Assembly: GCF_040605455.1 (NCBI RefSeq)
Contig: NZ_JBEXCV010000008.1
Coordinates: forward strand, 1 to 64,000
Length of the DNA stretch: 64,000 nucleotides
Origin: Embleya sp040605455
GTDB taxonomy: Bacteria > Actinomycetota > Actinomycetes > Streptomycetales > Streptomycetaceae
Direction of reading: 5' to 3'
Each line of letters begins with the position of its first letter. The stretch's first letter is position 1. The notes below the pieces were generated by a model, which saw only the letters and a list, made by a program, of their open reading frames with translations, did not search any database and was not told the DNA's origin. Made by a program: the position numbers and the translations under genes. Shown here piece after piece: positions 54,625 to 63,932 of this stretch.

Positions 54625-55631
54625 GCCATCCCCTGCTCGCGCAGCGCTTCGGCCAGGCGGTACAGACCGCCCAGGTCCATCCCGTCGGCCAACAGCGGCA
54701 GTTCGTAGACCGGCAGGTCCAGGTCGCGGACCAGGGCGCGGCCGGTACTCTCCAGCTCGATCCGGCTCGCGTGCTCGTCGGCCTCGGCCAGCAGCGAGGA
54801 GATCAGCGGCCGGGTGGGCTTGATGCCGCCGGCCACCAGCCCGGCCTCCAGCAGTTCGGGGGTCAGCCGTTGCCCGGTGTCGCTCTCGTCCTCGGCCTGC
54901 AGCGGTGGCCGGGCCATGTTGATCACCACGCCGCCGGTGGGCAGGCCCGAGTCGCGCAATTCGATCGCGCCGTCCACGGTCTCCTGGACCGGCATCTCCT
55001 CCAGCAGGGTGACCAGGTGGACCGCGGTCTGCGGCGAGCGGATCACCCCCATCACCGCCTCGGCCTGGGTGTGGATCGGGCCGAATCTGGCCAGTCCGGC
55101 GACCTCGGTGTTGACGTTGAGGAAGCGCGCGATCCGGCCGGTGGGCGGCGCGTCCATCACCACCGCGTCGTAGGCGAACCGCCCGTGCGTGCGGCGGCGG
55201 GCCGACTCGCACGCCTTGCCGGTCAACAGCACGTCGCGCAGGCCCGGCGCGATGGTGGTCGCGAAGTCGATCGCCCCGAGCTTCTTCAGGCCCTTTCCGG
55301 CCCGGCCCAGGTGGTAGAACATGTCGAGATATTCGAGCAGCGCCTCTTCCGGGTCGATCGCGAGCGCGTACACCTCGCCGCCGCCCGGGGCGACCGCGAT
55401 CTTGCGGTCCTCGTAGGGCAGATGCGGGCAGTCGAAGAGCTGCGCGATGCCTTGGCGCCCCTCCACCTCGACCAGCAGGGTGCGCCGCCCGCCCGAGGCC
55501 AGCGCCAGCGCCAGCGCGGCGGCCACGGTGGTCTTGCCGGTGCCGCCCTTGCCGCTGACCACGTGCAGGCGCACGCCCTCCCAATCGGCGTTGCCGTCGG
55601 TCGTGCGTGCGCCTGTCGTCGAGGTGTTCAC
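54621..55631 (-). CDS. ArsA-like P-loop ATPase, first of pair
   Basis: The 336-residue ATPase has deviant Walker A GKGGTGKTT at about 27-35, LLVEVEGRQGIAQLFD, VVMDAPPTGRIARFLNV and a C-terminal LGGLYRLAEALREQG. GTG 55631 is chosen because it lies near the P-loop, as in related proteins. The in-frame ATGs at 55694 and 55727 would add Arg-rich residues. It probably forms a heterodimer with the overlapping downstream ATPase. Confidence 0.86.
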   Translation of the reverse strand: MNTSTTGARTTDGNADWEGVRLHVVSGKGGTGKTTVAAALALALASGGRRTLLVEVEGRQGIAQLFDCPHLPYEDRKIAVAPGGGEVYALAIDPEEALLEYLDMFYHLGRAGKGLKKLGAIDFATTIAPGLRDVLLTGKACESARRRTHGRFAYDAVVMDAPPTGRIARFLNVNTEVAGLARFGPIHTQAEAVMGVIRSPQTAVHLVTLLEEMPVQETVDGAIELRDSGLPTGGVVINMARPPLQAEDESDTGQRLTPELLEAGLVAGGIKPTRPLISSLLAEADEHASRIELESTGRALVRDLDLPVYELPLLADGMDLGGLYRLAEALREQGMA

Positions 55632-55842
55632 GGCGTCCGTCCAGCGGGTGCGGCCGGGCCGCCGGGCGCGACGGTCGTCTCGGGTGGCCGGCATGCCCGG
55701 ATCCCTGCCCTCGAAGGCTTGCGCCATACGGCCGCAGCCGAGGCGATACCGGATCCGTGTGACCGCGCACCCAAACTCACGAGTCGAGCCTAACCACCCG
55801 GTCCCCGCCCGGTCCGAGGTGATCCCCCAGTGGTGACCCGCG

Positions 55843-57138
55843 TCACGTCACCGTCGCCCGAATGGCGTAACGCGCGTCCCGGTACGCCCCCGTCTCCAGG
55901 ATGTCGCCGAGGATGCGCGCGGACTCGACCACGTCGGCGTAGCCGACGTAGAGCGGGTTGAAGCCGAAGCGCAGCACGTCCGGCGGCCGGACGTCGCCGA
56001 TCACGCCCCGATCGATCAGCGCCGCCATCACCGCGTGCGGCTCCGGGTGGCGCACCGCGACCTGGCTGCCGCGCCGTGCGTGCTCGAGCGGGGTCAGCGT
56101 CTGAAGGCCCAGATCGGTGACGCACGCGATGAACAGATCGGTCAGGGCCAGGCCCTTGGCCCGCACGTCCGTCATCGACACGCCGTCGTAGGCGCCCAGC
56201 GCGGCTTCGAGCGCGAGCATCGACAACAGCGGTGGAGTGCCGATCCGGGCTCGCTCGATGCCCGACGCGGGCGTGTAGCCGGGTTCCATCCCGAACGGGT
56301 TCGCGTGCCCCTGCCAGCCGGTCAGCGCGGGCGCGAAGTCGGCGATGTGCCGCTCGGCCACGTAGACGAACGCCGGTGCGCCCGGTCCGCCGGACAGGTA
56401 CTTGTAGCCGCACCCGACGGCGAGGTCGACGTCGTGCGCGTCCACATCGATCGGGAAGGCGCCGGCCGAGTGGCACAGATCCCACAGCGCCAGCGCGCCG
56501 GCGGCGTGCGCGGCGGCGGTCAGGCCGGGCAAATCACGCAGTTCGCCGCTGCGGTAGTCGACGTGGTTGTACGCGATCACCGCGATCGCGGCGCCGTCCG
56601 CGCGCAGCACCTCCTCGACCTCGCCGACCGGGACCCGGCGCACCTCGGCGCCGAGCAGCTTTGCGATCGAGTCGGCCAGGTAGAGGTCGGTGGGGAAGCT
56701 GTCCGGGTCGGCCAGCACCACGGTCCGGCCCGGCCGCAGCCGCAACGCCCCGGCTACCGCATTGAAGATCTGTACCGACGTCGAGTCGCCGCACACCACC
56801 CGGCCGGGCGCGGCGCCGATCAGCGCGCCGATCCGGTCGCCGATCCGGGCGGGCGCGCCCCACCAGTCGTTGGCGTTCCACGAACGGATCAGGTCGGTGC
56901 CCCACTGGCGGTGCACCGCGTCGTTCAGCGCCTCGGGCACGGCCGCCGGCAGCGCGCCGAGCGAGTTGCCGTCGAGGTAGATCACGCCGGCCGGCAGTAG
57001 GAAACGCTCGCGCACGTGCGCCAGCGGGTCGGCCGCGTCCAGCTTCGCGGCTTCGGCGACCCGATCGGCCGCGAGGCGACCGGTCGGGAACCGGCCTGAC
57101 GAATCGTCAGTGGCCGTGTTCGACAAGGAATCGGACAT
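55843..57138 (-). CDS. kynU: Kynureninase
   Basis: The 431-residue PLP enzyme splits kynurenine to anthranilate and alanine. Visible motifs are VIYLDGNSLGALP, AYNHVDYRSGELRDL, LWDLCHSAGAFPID and the PLP-lysine site CGYKYLSGGPGAP, then GWQGHANPF. The length is normal. It lies 23 bases after the dioxygenase gene, so both belong to one tryptophan-degradation operon. Confidence 0.93.
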   Translation of the reverse strand: MSDSLSNTATDDSSGRFPTGRLAADRVAEAAKLDAADPLAHVRERFLLPAGVIYLDGNSLGALPAAVPEALNDAVHRQWGTDLIRSWNANDWWGAPARIGDRIGALIGAAPGRVVCGDSTSVQIFNAVAGALRLRPGRTVVLADPDSFPTDLYLADSIAKLLGAEVRRVPVGEVEEVLRADGAAIAVIAYNHVDYRSGELRDLPGLTAAAHAAGALALWDLCHSAGAFPIDVDAHDVDLAVGCGYKYLSGGPGAPAFVYVAERHIADFAPALTGWQGHANPFGMEPGYTPASGIERARIGTPPLLSMLALEAALGAYDGVSMTDVRAKGLALTDLFIACVTDLGLQTLTPLEHARRGSQVAVRHPEPHAVMAALIDRGVIGDVRPPDVLRFGFNPLYVGYADVVESARILGDILETGAYRDARYAIRATVT

Positions 57139-57161
57139 GTTTCACCCATCTTTCGATGAAC

Positions 57162-58037
57162 TCAGACCTTCGATGGTTCGACCAAGGTGCGCATGGTCCA
57201 CAATTCGGGAAAAACGCGCACACGTACGGTCTGTTCCAACCAAGACGCTCCGGCCGAGCCACCTGTGCCCGGCCGGTTCCCCAGCGCTCGCAGTGTGGCG
57301 GCCAGATGCCGCTCACGCCAGCGGGTCCAGCGCTCGGAGATGTCGGTGAGCGCCTCGCCGAGTTCGACCAGGTCGGGCACCGCGTCGGTGTACGCGCGCG
57401 CCCACGCGCGCTCGATGTCCTCGGATGGCAGGTGGGGTCGGCCCGGATCCGCGTCCTGCTCCGGGGTGTACAGACCGCGGCGGGCGAGCACGCCCAGCGC
57501 GTGGTCGTACAGGCTCGGCGCGCGCAACGAGCGGGCCAACTCGGCGTGCACCTTCGGAGAGCCGATGTAGGGCCGCAGCACGCCCGCCCGCTTGATGCCG
57601 AGCAGGAGCTCCAGGTGCCGGTACAGGTGCGACTGGAAGCCGGACGCCTCGCCGAGCGCCTCGCGGAACGCGCCGAACTCGCCGGGAGTGAGCGTGGCGA
57701 GCAGGTCCCACGTGGACACCAGCACGTCCAACTCGCGGATGCTGCGCCGCAGCGTGCCGATCGCGCCGGGCACGTCGTCCGCGTCCAGCCGGTCGCCCGC
57801 GATCGTCCACTCGTGCCGCAGCAGCGCGAACAGCAGTTCCATCACCTGGGAGGAGATCAGGAAGGACAACTCGGCGGGCACGTCGGTGCGGGTGCGCTGG
57901 AGGGCGAGTAGTCGGTCCAGTTGCACGTAGTCCGCGTAGGGCGGCGCGACCGTGTCGGCGAAGTCCTCGTGCGGGCCGCCCATCGCGCACACACCGCCCG
58001 CCGGATCGGCTCGGGGCGTTCGTTCGTCGACCGTCAT
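57162..58037 (-). CDS. kynA: Tryptophan 2,3-dioxygenase
   Basis: The 291-residue haem enzyme opens the indole ring of tryptophan. The family pattern is clear: YADYVQLDRLLALQ, ELSFLISSQVMELLFALLRHEW, REALGEASGFQSHLYRHLE and the C-terminal WRERHLAATLRALG. ATG 58037 follows GGAGAGGTGG. The formamidase step is not encoded beside it. It is divergent from an Lrp/AsnC regulator. Confidence 0.92.
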   Translation of the reverse strand: MTVDERTPRADPAGGVCAMGGPHEDFADTVAPPYADYVQLDRLLALQRTRTDVPAELSFLISSQVMELLFALLRHEWTIAGDRLDADDVPGAIGTLRRSIRELDVLVSTWDLLATLTPGEFGAFREALGEASGFQSHLYRHLELLLGIKRAGVLRPYIGSPKVHAELARSLRAPSLYDHALGVLARRGLYTPEQDADPGRPHLPSEDIERAWARAYTDAVPDLVELGEALTDISERWTRWRERHLAATLRALGNRPGTGGSAGASWLEQTVRVRVFPELWTMRTLVEPSKV

Positions 58038-58217
58038 CGCAGACCACCTCTCCGGCCCGTCCCGCCGGTGTGCCGGAAGGGCCGGTCGGGGAGTGCCCAT
58101 ATGGAATCGTGCGACCATTCGGTTGGGAATGGGCGTCGAGCATTGGAAGGGCCGGTTCGGTTTACGCTCGCAAGATATCGGAGGGCATGTGCTCACGATC
58201 GTCAACGGAGGGTGCGC

Positions 58218-58670
58218 ATGGACGCGATAGACCGCAGATTGCTCGCCGAGTTGCAGCGCGACGCCCGCGTCTCGCTCAACGAGCTGTCCCGACGGATCAA
58301 CCTCTCCGCGCCCGCGGTGGCCACCCGGGTGCGCCGGCTCGAACACGCCGGCGTGATCACCGGCTATCACGCGCACGTGGACCCGGCTGCGGCCGGCCGC
58401 GGCGTGGTGGCGCTCGTCCGGATGAATTGCTACGGCCCCGGCTGCCTGCTGCGCCGGGACGCGGACACCGTGCGGGAATGGCCCGAGGTGCTCCAAGTGC
58501 ACCGGGTCACCGGTGACGCGTGCTGCCTGCTGATGGTCGCGGTCGCCACCATGGCGGATTTCCAGGTCCTGATCGACCGGCTCGCCGAGCACGGGAAACC
58601 GTCCAGCACGATGGTGTTGTCCTCGCCGGTGGCGTGGCGCCCCGTCGAACCGCCCGACGTGTCCGTCTAA
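58218..58670 (+). CDS. Lrp/AsnC family transcriptional regulator
   Basis: The 150-residue regulator has an N-terminal helix-turn-helix (MDAIDRRLLAELQRDARVSL, APAVATRVRRLEHAGVI). The C-terminal RAM ligand-binding domain has VLQVHRVTGDACCLLMV. The divergent position to kynA-kynU, with a 180-base spacer, makes it the likely regulator of tryptophan degradation, perhaps sensing tryptophan or a metabolite. Confidence 0.9.
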   Translation: MDAIDRRLLAELQRDARVSLNELSRRINLSAPAVATRVRRLEHAGVITGYHAHVDPAAAGRGVVALVRMNCYGPGCLLRRDADTVREWPEVLQVHRVTGDACCLLMVAVATMADFQVLIDRLAEHGKPSSTMVLSSPVAWRPVEPPDVSV

Positions 58671-58681
58671 AGTCTGCACAC

Positions 58682-58849
58682 ATGACGAAGTGGGAATACG
58701 TGACCGTCCCCCTGCTGGTGCACGCGACCAAGCAGATCCTGGACAACTGGGGCGACGACGGCTGGGAGCTGGTGCAGGTCGTGCCCGGCCCCAACCCGGA
58801 GAGCCTGGTGGCCTACATGAAGCGCGCGAAGCAGGTGACGGCCCAGTGA
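58682..58849 (+). CDS. DUF4177 family small protein
   Basis: The 55-residue protein reads MTKWEYVTVPLLVHATKQIL and contains the DUF4177 signature LDNWGDDGWELVQVV. It starts 12 bases after the Lrp gene, and its end overlaps the RidA gene start, giving a compact cluster. Function unknown. Confidence 0.82.
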   Translation: MTKWEYVTVPLLVHATKQILDNWGDDGWELVQVVPGPNPESLVAYMKRAKQVTAQ

Positions 58850-59313
58850 GCGAGGTACACCCCGAACAGCGGATCACCGAGCTGGGTCTGACCCTGCCCG
58901 GCGTGGTACCCCCGGTCGCCGCCTACGTGCCGGCGATCCGCACCGGCAACTACATCCACACCTCCGGCCAGTTGCCGATGATCGAGGGCAAGCTGCCCGC
59001 GACCGGCAAGGTCGGTGCCGAGGTCACCGCCGAGGAGGCCAAGCAGCTCGCCCGGCAGTGCGCGTTGAACGCGCTCGCCGCGGTCAAGGCCGAGCTCGGC
59101 GACCTGTCGTTGGTGCGCCGGGTGGTCAAGGTGGTCGGCTTCGTGGCCAGCGCCCCGGACTTCACCGGTCAGCCCGGTGTGATCAACGGTGCCAGCGAAC
59201 TGCTGGGCGAGGTCTTCGGCGAGGCCGGGCGGCACGCCCGCAGCGCGGTCGGCGTGGCCGTGCTGCCGCTGGACGCCCCGGTCGAGGTGGAGATCCTCGT
59301 CGAGGTGGTCTGA
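58846..59313 (+). CDS. RidA family protein (enamine/imine deaminase-like)
   Basis: The 155-residue protein has RTGNYIHTSGQLPMIEG, QCALNALAAVKAELGDL and VGVAVLPLDAPVEVEILVEV. It belongs to the longer RidA subgroup. RidA members remove reactive enamines formed by PLP enzymes. This copy lacks a clear Arg at the usual catalytic position near the C-terminus, so the activity is uncertain. GTG 58846 overlaps the preceding stop. Confidence 0.87.
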   Translation: MSEVHPEQRITELGLTLPGVVPPVAAYVPAIRTGNYIHTSGQLPMIEGKLPATGKVGAEVTAEEAKQLARQCALNALAAVKAELGDLSLVRRVVKVVGFVASAPDFTGQPGVINGASELLGEVFGEAGRHARSAVGVAVLPLDAPVEVEILVEVV

Positions 59314-59340
59314 GCGGACCGTTGATTCGGCCGGCGTGAT

Positions 59341-59374
59341 GATCGGACCCGCCCCTTTCGGGTCGGGTCCGATC
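59341..59374 (+). terminator. Rho-independent terminator after the RidA gene
   Basis: GATCGGACCCG pairs with CGGGTCCGATC and is followed by GTTTTC, one of the few hairpins here with a T-run. Confidence 0.85.
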
Positions 59375-59391
59375 GTTTTCGGGGGCGAGAG

Positions 59392-60303
59392 ATGGAACTT
59401 GACTCGGTCAGGCGTACGATCCGGCGCATGGCCGATATGGGGAGTACGCAAGCCGGAAAAGCCCAGTCGGGCATGCCCGCGTCCTGGGCCGAGCGGGCTC
59501 GCGCGATCATCGCGGGCGACGCGGAGCCGGTCGCCCCGCGCCGGGCGGCGACGGTGGTGCTGCTGCGCGACCGGCCCGAGGGCGCGGAGGCGTACCTGCT
59601 CCGCCGGCACACCACGATGAAGTTCGCCGCCGGGATGTACGCGTTCCCCGGCGGCGGCGTCGACCCGCGGGACGCGGACCACTCGGTGGCCTGGGCCGGA
59701 CCCGAGCCCGACGCGTGGGCGAAGCGCCTGGGCACCGGCGTCGCCGAGGCCCGCGCGATCGTCTGCGCGGCCGTACGCGAGACCTTCGAGGAGTCCGGCG
59801 TACTGCTGGCCGGGCCCGACCCGACCACCGTCGTCTCCGACACCACCGGCGCGGACTGGGAGGCGGACCGCGCGGCGCTGGTGGCCCGCGAGCAGACGCT
59901 GACCGAGTTCCTGGAGCGCCGCGATCTGGTGCTGCGCTCCGACCTGCTGGGCGCGTGGGCGCGCTGGATCACCCCGGAGTTCGAGGACCGGCGCTACGAC
60001 ACGTGGTTCTTCGTCGCGGCCCTGCCCACCGGCCAGCGCACCCGGGACGTCTCCGGCGAGGCCGACCGGGTCACCTGGGCCCGGCCCGCCGACGCGCTGG
60101 AGCAACACCGGGCGCAGCACATGGCGATGTTGCCGCCCACCATCGACACGTTGCGCCACCTGGCGGAGCTCGCCGACCCCGCAGCGGCCCTGGCCGCCGC
60201 GGCGGACCGGGAGATCACCCCGATCATGGCGCAGGGCCGTTTCGAGGGAGACCGCCTCGTGCTCGAATGGCCCGGCATCGAGGACCCGTTCGGTCTGCGC
60301 TGA
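59392..60303 (+). CDS. Nudix hydrolase
   Basis: The 303-residue protein has a split Nudix box: YAFPGGGVDPRDAD, then an insertion of about 35 residues, then AAVRETFEESGVLL with the catalytic REx2EExG core. The long insertion is typical of a streptomycete subgroup with unassigned substrate. ATG 59392 follows GGGGGCGAGAG. ATG 59428 is an alternative start. Confidence 0.87.
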   Translation: MELDSVRRTIRRMADMGSTQAGKAQSGMPASWAERARAIIAGDAEPVAPRRAATVVLLRDRPEGAEAYLLRRHTTMKFAAGMYAFPGGGVDPRDADHSVAWAGPEPDAWAKRLGTGVAEARAIVCAAVRETFEESGVLLAGPDPTTVVSDTTGADWEADRAALVAREQTLTEFLERRDLVLRSDLLGAWARWITPEFEDRRYDTWFFVAALPTGQRTRDVSGEADRVTWARPADALEQHRAQHMAMLPPTIDTLRHLAELADPAAALAAAADREITPIMAQGRFEGDRLVLEWPGIEDPFGLR

Positions 60304-60386
60304 GGCTCGCCGACACCCCGGGGGCAGCCCGCGGGTATCCCCCGGATCGCTCCCGGGCAACGAGGTACAGGCACCTGAGGTACAGG

Positions 60387-61220
60387 ATGGCGACCATGAA
60401 CGCACAGCCCCTGCCCGGCAACCCCCGCGCGAGTATCGGTGGGCCCGCGAGCCCCCGCGTGACCTGTCTGCTCGCGCCGAACGCGAGCGCGATGTCGCTG
60501 GACGGCACCAACACGTGGATCGTGGCCGAACCCGGCGCGGACACCGCCGTGGTGATCGACCCGGGACCCGACGACGAGGGTCACCTGCGCGCGATCGTCG
60601 CCGCGGTCGAGGGCGAGGGCCGCCGGGTGGGCCGGATCCTGCTCACCCACGGCCACCCCGACCACTCGGCAGGCGTGGCCGGCCTCAAGGCGCTCACCAA
60701 CGCCGTCGTGCACGCGGTCGACCCGCAGTGGCGCTACGGCGGCGAGGGCCTGGTGGACGGCCAGGTGATCGACGACGGCGGGCTGGATCTGCGGGTGCTG
60801 GCCACGCCCGGCCATTCGGGCGACTCGGTGTGCTTCGTGGTGGCCGCGGACCGCTTCGTGATCACCGGGGACACCGTGCTCGGCCGCGGCACCACCGTGG
60901 TCGCGCACCCCGACGGCCGACTCGGCGAATACCTGGACTCGCTGCGCCGGCTGCGCGCGTTCGCCGAATCCGGCGAGATCACCGCCGTACTGCCCGCGCA
61001 CGGCCCGATCCTGGACGACGCTGCCGGCGTGCTCGACTTCTACCTGGCGCACCGGGCGGCCCGACTGGCCCAGGTACGGGACGCGGTCGCAGCCGGCGAC
61101 AAGACCGCTCAGGACGTCGTCGAACGGGTCTACGCGGACGTGGACCGAGGACTGTGGTGGGCCGCCGAGATGTCGGTCCGGGCCCAGCTGGACTACCTGG
61201 CCGAGCACACGGACGCCTGA
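60387..61220 (+). CDS. MBL-fold metallo-hydrolase
   Basis: The 277-residue enzyme has the metal-binding motif LTHGHPDHSAGVAGL, then TPGHSGDSVCFVV, ITGDTVLGRGTTVV and a C-terminal LPAHGP, followed by a helical tail. This is the LACTB2-like MBL type. ATG 60387 follows GAGGTACAGG. Substrate unknown. It is probably cotranscribed with the Nudix gene. Confidence 0.88.
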   Translation: MATMNAQPLPGNPRASIGGPASPRVTCLLAPNASAMSLDGTNTWIVAEPGADTAVVIDPGPDDEGHLRAIVAAVEGEGRRVGRILLTHGHPDHSAGVAGLKALTNAVVHAVDPQWRYGGEGLVDGQVIDDGGLDLRVLATPGHSGDSVCFVVAADRFVITGDTVLGRGTTVVAHPDGRLGEYLDSLRRLRAFAESGEITAVLPAHGPILDDAAGVLDFYLAHRAARLAQVRDAVAAGDKTAQDVVERVYADVDRGLWWAAEMSVRAQLDYLAEHTDA

Positions 61221-61231
61221 AGCGGACGGCA

Positions 61232-61272
61232 CAACGACGCGGGGCCCGCCGTCGGCGGGCCCCGCGTCGTTG
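61232..61272. terminator. Bidirectional 19-bp hairpin between MBL and crp
   Basis: CAACGACGCGGGGCCCGCC and its exact complement flank a GTC loop, between two convergent genes. Confidence 0.92.
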
Positions 61273-61285
61273 CGTTCGCGACGTG

Positions 61286-61960
61286 CTACCGGGAGCGGCG
61301 CGACAACCGCTCGACGTCCATCAGGACCACAGCGCGCGCCTCCAGCCGCAGCCAACCCCGGCTCGCGAAGTCGGCCAGCGCCTTGTTGACCGTCTCCCGC
61401 GAGGCGCCGACCAGCTGGGCCAGCTCCTCCTGGGTGAGGTCGTGCGCGACGTGGATGCCCTCGTCGGCGGGCACCCCGAAGCGGCGGGACAGGTCCAACA
61501 GGGCCTTGGCCACCCGGCCGGGGACGTCGGAGAAGACCAGGTCGCCCAGGCTCTCGTTGGTCCGCCGCAGCCGACGGGCTATCGCGCGAAGGAGTGCCGC
61601 GGCGACCTTGGGCCGACCGGTCAGCCAGGGCTGCAGGTCGGAGTGGCCCAAGCCGAGCAGCCGCACGTCGGTGAGCGCGGTAGCGGTCGCCGTACGCGGT
61701 CCGGGGTCGAACAGCGACAACTCGCCGAACATCTCGCCCGGGCCGAGCACCGCGAGCATGTTCTCGCGACCGTCGTTGGAGCTGCGGTGCAGCTTGATCT
61801 TGCCCTCGATCACCACGTACAGGCGGTCACCCGGGTCACCCTCGTGGAAGAGTGAGTCCCCGCGCTCGAGCGCGACCTCCGCCATGGAGGCCCGCAGCTC
61901 GGCGGCGTCCTCATCTTCGAGCGCCGCGAACAGCGGAGCCCGCTGCAAAACGTCGTCCAC
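61286..61960 (-). CDS. crp: Crp/Fnr family regulator (Crp)
   Basis: The 224-residue protein has a cyclic-nucleotide-binding domain (GDSLFHEGDPGDRLYVVIEG, FGELSLFDPGPRTATATAL). The C-terminal helix-turn-helix is LTQEELAQLVGASRETVNKA. It closely matches S. coelicolor Crp (SCO3571), which controls germination and antibiotic production, and neighbours nth as there. GTG 61960 follows AGGAGGA, which fixes the start. Confidence 0.94.
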   Translation of the reverse strand: MDDVLQRAPLFAALEDEDAAELRASMAEVALERGDSLFHEGDPGDRLYVVIEGKIKLHRSSNDGRENMLAVLGPGEMFGELSLFDPGPRTATATALTDVRLLGLGHSDLQPWLTGRPKVAAALLRAIARRLRRTNESLGDLVFSDVPGRVAKALLDLSRRFGVPADEGIHVAHDLTQEELAQLVGASRETVNKALADFASRGWLRLEARAVVLMDVERLSRRSR

Positions 61961-62177
61961 GAGGTTCCTCCTAGGCCGGCCTGGTCGACACCAATGAAGC
62001 CGAGCGGTCAAACAGTGCGATCGGTCACAGTCTGACGCACCGGTACCCGCAATCATCACGCGGGGTGTCCTGGATCACGAACGGGCGGATCCACAGTAAC
62101 CGGACATGTCGCTCCTGTGATCAAGCGTGCGCGGACTGCTCGACCGTAGTCCCCGCCCATCTGCGTACTCTGGCCGG

Positions 62178-63050
62178 GTGTCGAGCAACGTGACGGAGCC
62201 CGCACCGCGCAGGTCGCGGGCTGCCGCTAAGGTCGTGAAGGCTACAAAAGCCGTGAAGGGCGAGTCCCATCTCGCTCTGGTGCGCCGTGCGCGCCGGATC
62301 AATCGCGAATTGGGCGAGATATACCCGGGTGCGCATTGCGAGCTCGACTACGGGGACGCGTTCCAGCTCCTGGTCGCCGTGGTGTTGTCCGCACAGACCA
62401 CCGACCGACGGGTCAACACGGTCACCCCGGCGCTGTTCGCCCGCTTCCCCGACGCCGCCACGATCGCCGCCGCGGAGCCGGCCGAGCTGGAGGCGATCAT
62501 TCAGCCGACCGGGTTCTTCCGGGCCAAGACGCGCTCGGTCCAGGGCTTGGCCCAGGCGCTCCTGGAGCGCTACGACGGCGAGGTGCCGGGAAAGCTCGCC
62601 GACCTGGTCACCCTGCCGGGAGTGGGACGCAAGACAGCCCACGTGGTGCTGGGTGAGGTCTTCGACGTCCCCGGCATCACCGTCGACACCCACTTCGGCC
62701 GGCTGGCCCGGCGCTTCGGCTGGACCAAGGACGAGGACCCGGTCAAGGTCGAGCAGGAGGTCGGGGCGCTGTTCCCGCGCAAGGACCTGACCCTGCTCTC
62801 GCATCGGGTGATCTTCCACGGTCGCCGGGTGTGTCACGCCCGCCGCCCGGCCTGCGGGGCGTGTGCGATCGCACCGCTGTGTCCGGCGTACGGCGAGGGC
62901 GAGACGGATCCGATCAAGGCCAAGGCGCTGCTCAAGTACGAGATGGCCGGGCAGCCCGGCCAACGGCTCAAGCCGCCGCCCGGGTCGGTGCTCGCCGTGC
63001 CGGTCGACGTGGCGAGGAACGCACCGAAAGACGAGGGGGACGCCGGGTGA
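62178..63050 (+). CDS. nth: Endonuclease III
   Basis: The 290-residue base-excision glycosylase/AP lyase has LLVAVVLSAQTTDRRVN and the helix-hairpin-helix LPGVGRKTAHVVLG (catalytic Lys). The catalytic Asp is in GITVDTHFGRL. The [4Fe-4S] ligands lie in CHARRPACGACAIAPLC (C-x6-C-x2-C-x5-C). There is a Lys/Ala-rich N-terminal tail. GTG 62178 is tentative; GTG 62190 is possible. The stop overlaps the next gene. Confidence 0.95.
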   Translation: MSSNVTEPAPRRSRAAAKVVKATKAVKGESHLALVRRARRINRELGEIYPGAHCELDYGDAFQLLVAVVLSAQTTDRRVNTVTPALFARFPDAATIAAAEPAELEAIIQPTGFFRAKTRSVQGLAQALLERYDGEVPGKLADLVTLPGVGRKTAHVVLGEVFDVPGITVDTHFGRLARRFGWTKDEDPVKVEQEVGALFPRKDLTLLSHRVIFHGRRVCHARRPACGACAIAPLCPAYGEGETDPIKAKALLKYEMAGQPGQRLKPPPGSVLAVPVDVARNAPKDEGDAG

Positions 63051-63781
63051 CTCAGACCGGGACCGGGATCCAGACCTGGGCGGAAGCCGATCTGCCGGAA
63101 TGGCTGCGCCCGGTCGCGCGCGCCGCCGAGTCGATCAGCCCCGAGCAGCTGAGCCGCTTCCTGCCCCCGGCCGAGGGCGGTCGGCGCTCAGCGGTGCTGA
63201 TGTTGTTCGGCGAGGGGCCCGACGGCCCGGACCTGCTGCTGCTCCAGCGCGCCGCGACGCTGCGCTCGCACGCGGGCCAGCCCGCGTTCCCCGGCGGCTC
63301 GGTGGACCCTGGCGACGACGGCCCGGAGGGGACCGCGTTGCGCGAGGCACAGGAGGAGGTCGGGCTCGACCCCGCCGGCGTGCGGATCTTCGGTCGGCTG
63401 CCCGATCTGTACATCCCGGTGAGCGACTTCGTGGTCACCCCCGTGCTCGCGTGGTGGCACCGCGAGAGCGAGGTGGCCCCCGGGGCGCCCGAGGAGGTCG
63501 CGCGCGTGCTGCGGGTGTCGATCGCGGATCTCGCCGACCCGGCCAACCGGGCCCGGCTGCGCCATCCCGGCGGCCACCTGGGTCCGGCGTTCCTGGTGCA
63601 CGACCTGGTGGTCTGGGGCTTCACCGCGGGGCTGATCGACCGGGTGCTGCACTACACCGGCTGGGAACGGCCGTGGGACGACCGGCGCGAGGTGACCCTG
63701 TCCGAGACCGAGAGCCGGTTGGCCCGGCGCGGCTTCGACCGCTACGAGGAGACCGCCTCCGAGCCCGAGGCCCGGGACTGA
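63047..63781 (+). CDS. Nudix hydrolase, CoA-pyrophosphatase-like
   Basis: The 244-residue protein has RSAVLMLFGEGPDGPDLLLL, HAGQPAFPGGSVDPGDD and GTALREAQEEVGLDP, a complete Nudix box in the CoA-pyrophosphatase style (SHAGQPAFPGG is the subgroup's extra motif), then LPDLYIPVSDFVVTPVL. GTG 63047 overlaps the nth stop (GTGA), so the two are coupled. Confidence 0.9.
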   Translation: MTQTGTGIQTWAEADLPEWLRPVARAAESISPEQLSRFLPPAEGGRRSAVLMLFGEGPDGPDLLLLQRAATLRSHAGQPAFPGGSVDPGDDGPEGTALREAQEEVGLDPAGVRIFGRLPDLYIPVSDFVVTPVLAWWHRESEVAPGAPEEVARVLRVSIADLADPANRARLRHPGGHLGPAFLVHDLVVWGFTAGLIDRVLHYTGWERPWDDRREVTLSETESRLARRGFDRYEETASEPEARD

Positions 63782-63932
63782 ACCGGGACGCGGCCGCCGG
63801 CCGGCCGCCGCATCCGGCGCCGCGGCTGGGCTGACGGAGCGTCAATATCGGCTCTGTACAGCTGTGTCACCGGTGTTCGACGAACCGGCACGGCGGCGGA
63901 CAGCGCGGGCTCGCACATGAGAACGTGAGCGC

